64,000 bases of DNA from Mycobacterium sp. E1214. Its GTDB lineage: Bacteria > Actinomycetota > Actinomycetes > Mycobacteriales > Mycobacteriaceae. The first letter of the stretch is position 1. Every line of letters starts with the position of its first letter. Below the pieces are notes generated by a model. The model saw only the letters and a list, made by a program, of their open reading frames with translations. It ran no database searches and had not been told where the DNA came from. The position numbers and the translations under genes were made by a program. The stretch is from the NCBI RefSeq assembly GCF_001666755.1, contig NZ_LZJC01000021.1, positions 1 through 64,000 of the forward strand, given 5' to 3'. Shown here one piece after another: positions 60,622 through 64,000 of the stretch.

Positions 60622-61986
60622 ATGGACTTTGCGGTGCTGCCGCCGGAGGTCAACTCCGCGCGGATGTATTCCGGCCCCGGTTCGGGACCCATGCTCGCCG
60701 CCGCGGTGGCGTGGGACAGCTTGGCCGCCGCGCTGCACTCGGCCGCCAGCGGATATCAGTCCGAGATCGCCGGCCTGACCGCCGGGCCGTGGCTCGGGCC
60801 GTCGTCCGCGGCGATGGCCGAGGCGGCCGCCCCCTACGTCGAGTGGCTGCGGATCACCGCCTCCCAGGCCGAGCAGACCGCCAACCAGGCGCGGGTCGCG
60901 GCCGCGGCCTACGAGACGGCGTTCGCCGAGACCGTGCCACCGCCGGTGGTGACCGCCAACCGGACGCTGCTGGCCGGTCTGGTCGCCACGAACGTGCTCG
61001 GGCAGAACACCCCGGCCATCGCGGCCACCGAGGCGCAGTACGCCGAGATGTGGGCCCAGGACGCCGGTGCGATGTACGGGTACGCCGGTTCGGCGGCATC
61101 GGCGACCACGCTGACCGCCTTCGCGCCGCCGCAGCAGAACAGCACGTCCGGATCCGAGCAGTCATCGGCGGTCAACCAGGCCACCCGCCTCGCGGCGGGC
61201 AACTCCCAGAACGCCGTGTCGTCGGCCCAGCAGGCGTTCGCGCAGGTGCCCACCACCCTGAGTAACCTCGCGGCGGCGCCCGCCGCCGCGGCCGACCCCT
61301 CGAGCGCGATCAGCGGTCTCGACGAACTCAGCGACCTGATCGCGGTGTTCCTGGACGCACCCGCCAGCGTCGCCGGCCTCGGCATCGACTCGCCGTCGGC
61401 CGCGGTCGCCCTGCCGTTCGACATCGTCGGCGCCGAGACCGGTTTCCACACCGACGACATCATCAGCGGCTGGGCCGGCGTGCAACCCTTCCCCGGCAAC
61501 GGCCCGGTGCCGCCCACCCCGTTCCCGGTCATCACCAACCTGGCGGGCGGATCGGCCGCGCCGGCCGCCGCGGGCCTCGGCCAGGCCGGTACCGTCGGCA
61601 GCCTGTCCGTCCCGCCGACGTGGACCGCGGCGGCCCCGGCGATCCGCCCGGCCGCCCTCGCGCTGCCCGCCACCGCCTTCACTGCCGCCGCGCCGGCCGC
61701 CCCCGCGGCGCCCGTCGCGCCCGGCTCGGGCAGCTTGTACGGCTCGATGGCGGCGGCAGGCATGGCCGGGCGGGCGATGGCCGGCACCGGCGCGCGCGGC
61801 GCCGAGCGGGCGGCGGCCGCCGGGGGCGGGAAGGCCGCCAAGGCTGCAACCGAGACCCCGCCGCCGCCGGGCGGACCCATCACGAGCATCGCCGCCGAGC
61901 TGCGGGAACTGGCGTCGCTGCGCGACGCCGGGATCATCACCGAGGCGGAGTTCGTCGAGCAGAAACAGCGGCTACTGCCGCACTGA
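60622..61986 (+). CDS. PPE-family protein, SVP subfamily, with a C-terminal SHOCT-like tail
   Basis: 454 aa. The PPE domain (about 1-180) starts [24 protein letters not shown] and has the WxG turn [11 protein letters not shown]. The central region is Ala/Ser/Pro-rich and carries the SVP motif [15 protein letters not shown] near residue 330. The last 35 residues ([35 protein letters not shown]) match the SHOCT short oligomerisation domain, rarely seen on PPE proteins. It should be exported by an ESX system with a PE partner; none is adjacent. Confidence 0.87.
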   Translation: MDFAVLPPEVNSARMYSGPGSGPMLAAAVAWDSLAAALHSAASGYQSEIAGLTAGPWLGPSSAAMAEAAAPYVEWLRITASQAEQTANQARVAAAAYETAFAETVPPPVVTANRTLLAGLVATNVLGQNTPAIAATEAQYAEMWAQDAGAMYGYAGSAASATTLTAFAPPQQNSTSGSEQSSAVNQATRLAAGNSQNAVSSAQQAFAQVPTTLSNLAAAPAAAADPSSAISGLDELSDLIAVFLDAPASVAGLGIDSPSAAVALPFDIVGAETGFHTDDIISGWAGVQPFPGNGPVPPTPFPVITNLAGGSAAPAAAGLGQAGTVGSLSVPPTWTAAAPAIRPAALALPATAFTAAAPAAPAAPVAPGSGSLYGSMAAAGMAGRAMAGTGARGAERAAAAGGGKAAKAATETPPPPGGPITSIAAELRELASLRDAGIITEAEFVEQKQRLLPH

Positions 61987-62111
61987 GGTGCCGGGAGCTC
62001 GCGCGGCCCGAGCCGCCGGTCCGCCTGCCGGGCCGCAAGGTGATCGCGGCCGCGGACTCTGCGACGATGTGGAACACCACCGACAACAGGTTTCGACACA
62101 GGCAGGCAACC

Positions 62112-62939
62112 GTGCACCTCGACGACCGCGGAGAGTTCCGGGTCCAGACTCTGCTCCGCTACCCGGTGAAGTCGATGCTGGGCGAGACCGTGCAGAGCCT
62201 GTTTGTCGACGAGACGGGAGCCGCGGGTGACCGGCGGCTGGCGCTGCTCGACGGGGCGACGGGCCACGTCGCCAGCGCCAAGAACCCGCGACTGTGGCGG
62301 GCCCTGCTGACCTGCACCGCCAGCGCGGCCGCCGGCCCGGTGAGCATCCGGCTACCCGACGGCACCCAAGTGCGCGCCGACGATCCTGCGGTGGACGAGC
62401 TGATCTCGCGGTTGACGGGGCGAGCGGTCCGGTTGGTCGCCCAACGCCCGGACGGGGCTACGCTGGAACGCCCGGATCCGGAACAGCTGCTGGAGCTGGG
62501 GTTGGACGCCGACGTGGGCGGGCGCATCTTGACGATCGCTCAGGCCACGCCGGGGGCGTCGTTCACCGACGAGGCGCCGCTGCACGCGATCACCACCGCC
62601 ACCCTCGATCACATCGGCGTGGAAGCGCTGCGGTACCGGCCGAACGTGGTGATCGCCACGCCGCCGGGTTACCCGCCGTACGCCGAAAACGATTGGGCCG
62701 GTTCACAGGTCGTGGTCGGCGAGGCGCGCCTACGCGCGCTGACGGCAACCTCGCGGTGCGTGGTTCCCACGCTGGAACACGGGCCGTTGCCCCGAGCCCC
62801 GCAGGCCTTGCGCGTGCCTGCGGCCGAAAACCGGATCAACACCGGCGGCCACGGTGCGCAGCCGTGCGCGGGGGCGTACCTCGCGGTGGCCGAACAAGGC
62901 ACCATCCGGGTAGGCGACCCGGTGAGCATCCCGGCCTAG
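62112..62939 (+). CDS. MOSC-domain protein
   Basis: 275 aa. The N-terminal MOSC_N strand (VQTLLRYPVKSMLGETVQSLFVDETGAAGDRRLALLDGATGHVASAKNPRLW) and the MOSC beta-barrel with FTDEAPLHAITTATLDHIG and NVVIA are clear. The conserved Cys that carries sulfur or substrate lies in ALTATSRCVVPTLEHGPLPRAPQALR. Such proteins may deliver sulfur to the molybdenum cofactor or reduce N-hydroxylated compounds. The start is GTG 62112 or ATG 62067. It is convergent with the gene at 62963. Confidence 0.85.
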   Translation: MHLDDRGEFRVQTLLRYPVKSMLGETVQSLFVDETGAAGDRRLALLDGATGHVASAKNPRLWRALLTCTASAAAGPVSIRLPDGTQVRADDPAVDELISRLTGRAVRLVAQRPDGATLERPDPEQLLELGLDADVGGRILTIAQATPGASFTDEAPLHAITTATLDHIGVEALRYRPNVVIATPPGYPPYAENDWAGSQVVVGEARLRALTATSRCVVPTLEHGPLPRAPQALRVPAAENRINTGGHGAQPCAGAYLAVAEQGTIRVGDPVSIPA

Positions 62940-62962
62940 GCGGCCGCGGCCGTCCTGGTCCC

Positions 62963-63214
62963 TCAGCCGCCGAGGTTGCGCACGGCGGTGTCGAGGTCTT
63001 CGGCGAGCTCGGCCAGCTGCCGCTCGGAGGGTTGCGCGTCTCCGGCCCGGGCCACCAGCTCGCCGCGCGTCGAGATTTGCAGAGCGCCTTGATATTCCGG
63101 CGAGGCGAGCTGGTCCGGTGTCACCACCTCGACTCGGCCTTCGATCAGAACCAAGGCGGCTTCGGAGTCGCTGCTGCCCAGCAGCCGCTGCACGTCACTC
63201 GCGTTGACCGTCAT
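62963..63214 (-). CDS. conserved small protein, 83 aa
   Basis: ATG 63214 gives MTVNASDVQRLLGSSDSEAALVLIEGRVEVVTPDQLASPEYQGALQISTRGELVARAGDAQPSERQLAELAEDLDTAVRNLGG. (Written here only as family description in two blocks: MTVNASDVQRLL and AELAEDLDTAVRNLGG.) It has a short beta-rich N-terminal half and a helical C-terminus, with no signal. Homologues of this size occur across mycobacteria; the function is unknown. Confidence 0.6.
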   Translation of the reverse strand: MTVNASDVQRLLGSSDSEAALVLIEGRVEVVTPDQLASPEYQGALQISTRGELVARAGDAQPSERQLAELAEDLDTAVRNLGG

Positions 63215-63296
63215 CACTTTCCCCGTCTCGTGCGCCGTCGGCCCGTCGTGGACGTAGCTGTGCCCGCCACGGAGCCGCGTAACCGTGTGTGAACCC

Positions 63297-63545
63297 TCAC
63301 CCCAGGACGCCGGCGATCTTGAGCACCAGCAGCACCGCCACGGCCACGAAGGCAAGGACGAAGATGCCGATGCCGACCGCGCTCAACACGCCGCTTGGCC
63401 GCAGGCCGCCCGTGGCGGGCTCTTGGTGGTCGATCGCACCCGAGGTTTGCGCCGCGGCCGGGGGAGTGTCTCCCGGTGTGGCGCCTCCGCCCGGTTCGAG
63501 GCCCGGCGTGCGCGCGGGCTCGGGGTTGGGAGGTTGTGCGGTCAT
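63297..63545 (-). CDS. DUF6480-like small membrane protein
   Basis: 82 aa. The N-terminal disordered half contains PARTPGLEPGGGATPGDTPP, the signature of the DUF6480 group; a single C-terminal TM helix (VGIGIFVLAFVAVAVLLVLK) anchors it. Function unknown. It stands alone in the minus direction. Confidence 0.75.
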   Translation of the reverse strand: MTAQPPNPEPARTPGLEPGGGATPGDTPPAAAQTSGAIDHQEPATGGLRPSGVLSAVGIGIFVLAFVAVAVLLVLKIAGVLG

Positions 63546-63721
63546 AGCGGTGCCGACCCTTCCGTCGCAGTGGGTCCTGTCGAACTGTCATGCCGGGCAA
63601 CGCATGTCGCGACGCCCGGTGGTACGACCCACAGTGGGGTGCCGGTGCCGAGCGCGGGGCGTCGCCAGTGACCCAAGGGGAGGCTACCCGCCGCGCCGCG
63701 CCTCTAACGTTCGGCGGGCGA

Positions 63722-63976
63722 TCAGCTTTCGACGTGCGGGGTCGGGCTTTGCGCGGATTCCCATTTCGACTCCGCGGAGCGCTTCACCGCGGTTCCGGCG
63801 GCCAGGTCGAGTTGGAACGTTTCACCGTTGTCGTCTTCGAAGGTGACGATGAAACCCCCGGAAGTCGCGTCCTTGAACACCACTTTGTAGGGCCGTTCGC
63901 CGCAACCGCGGTCGACGGCGACGATGTCGCCTGGGCTGACGTCGTCGATGGGGTCGTTGCCGGAGACTTCGGACAT
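63722..63976 (-). CDS. conserved small beta-rich protein, 84 aa
   Basis: ATG 63976. An acidic N-terminus is followed by DIVAVDRGCGERPYKVVFKDATSGGFIVTFEDDNGETFQLDLAAG, an SH3-like or Tudor-like five-strand pattern, and a short basic tail. No signal peptide. Function unknown, with no known partner in the window. Confidence 0.6.
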   Translation of the reverse strand: MSEVSGNDPIDDVSPGDIVAVDRGCGERPYKVVFKDATSGGFIVTFEDDNGETFQLDLAAGTAVKRSAESKWESAQSPTPHVES

Positions 63977-64000
63977 GGCGTCGACGGTAGTCGATGCCCG

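Overview
The window is GC-rich chromosomal DNA of a Mycobacterium, most likely a slow grower close to the M. avium complex. The main grounds are a PE-type and a PPE-SVP protein, an MmpL transporter beside PapA-like acyltransferases, a FAAL-type FadD, furA-katG, many LLM-class flavin/F420 oxidoreductases, and many start codons preceded at 6-7 nt by a TANNNT -10 box, the layout of mycobacterial leaderless transcripts. Species placement is inference. From memory, parts of 0.8-15.5 kb follow the M. tuberculosis Rv1911-Rv1932 neighbourhood (lppC-like, isocitrate lyase 2, fadD31-like, Rv1927-like, SDR, tpx). I see no tRNA, rRNA, CRISPR array, phage or insertion sequence.

Layout. 0-15.6 kb: a lipoprotein cut by the window edge, isocitrate lyase 2, an MBL hydrolase, an lppC-like lipoprotein, LysR with a divergent tautomerase, a nitronate monooxygenase remnant, a frameshifted LLM oxidoreductase, an FAD hydroxylase, a FAAL, an SDR and a SnoaL-like protein divergent from a KstR-type operator, tpx, and a DUF4333 lipoprotein. 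15.6-31.3 kb: an NYN protein, an HsaA-like flavoprotein, a PE-domain protein, a PapA/condensation/MmpL lipid-export cassette, a citrate/dicarboxylate-type two-component system, an epimerase, an ALDH, secreted proteins including a GH16, and a small orphan protein.

31.8-44.7 kb is the most distinctive block. It is a compact catabolic island with a fused acyl-CoA dehydrogenase, an HpaB-type hydroxylase, three LLM oxidoreductases, an SDR, an AhpD/CMD-like protein, an enoyl-CoA hydratase, a UbiX-UbiD pair (prenyl-FMN decarboxylase system), and GntR and TetR regulators. Two families of repeated operator-like sequences tie its promoters together: a 22-bp element at three sites, and a TTG-N4-CAA-type element at the fadE and CMD promoters. 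It looks like a dedicated route for an aromatic or cyclic carboxylic acid whose substrate I cannot name.

44.8-64 kb: a cutinase-like esterase, a methyltransferase, a three-gene overlapping operon (GT4 glycosyltransferase, SAM methyltransferase, alpha/alpha-toroid protein) behind a palindromic operator, a DUF1906 protein, katG-furA, an L,D-transpeptidase, an FAD/Rieske fusion, a cupin, a further methyltransferase, a GT1 glycosyltransferase, a PPE protein with a C-terminal SHOCT-like segment, a MOSC protein and three small conserved proteins.

Limits: family assignments rest on motifs and recalled homology, with no database search. Start codons are my choice and are stated where they are uncertain.
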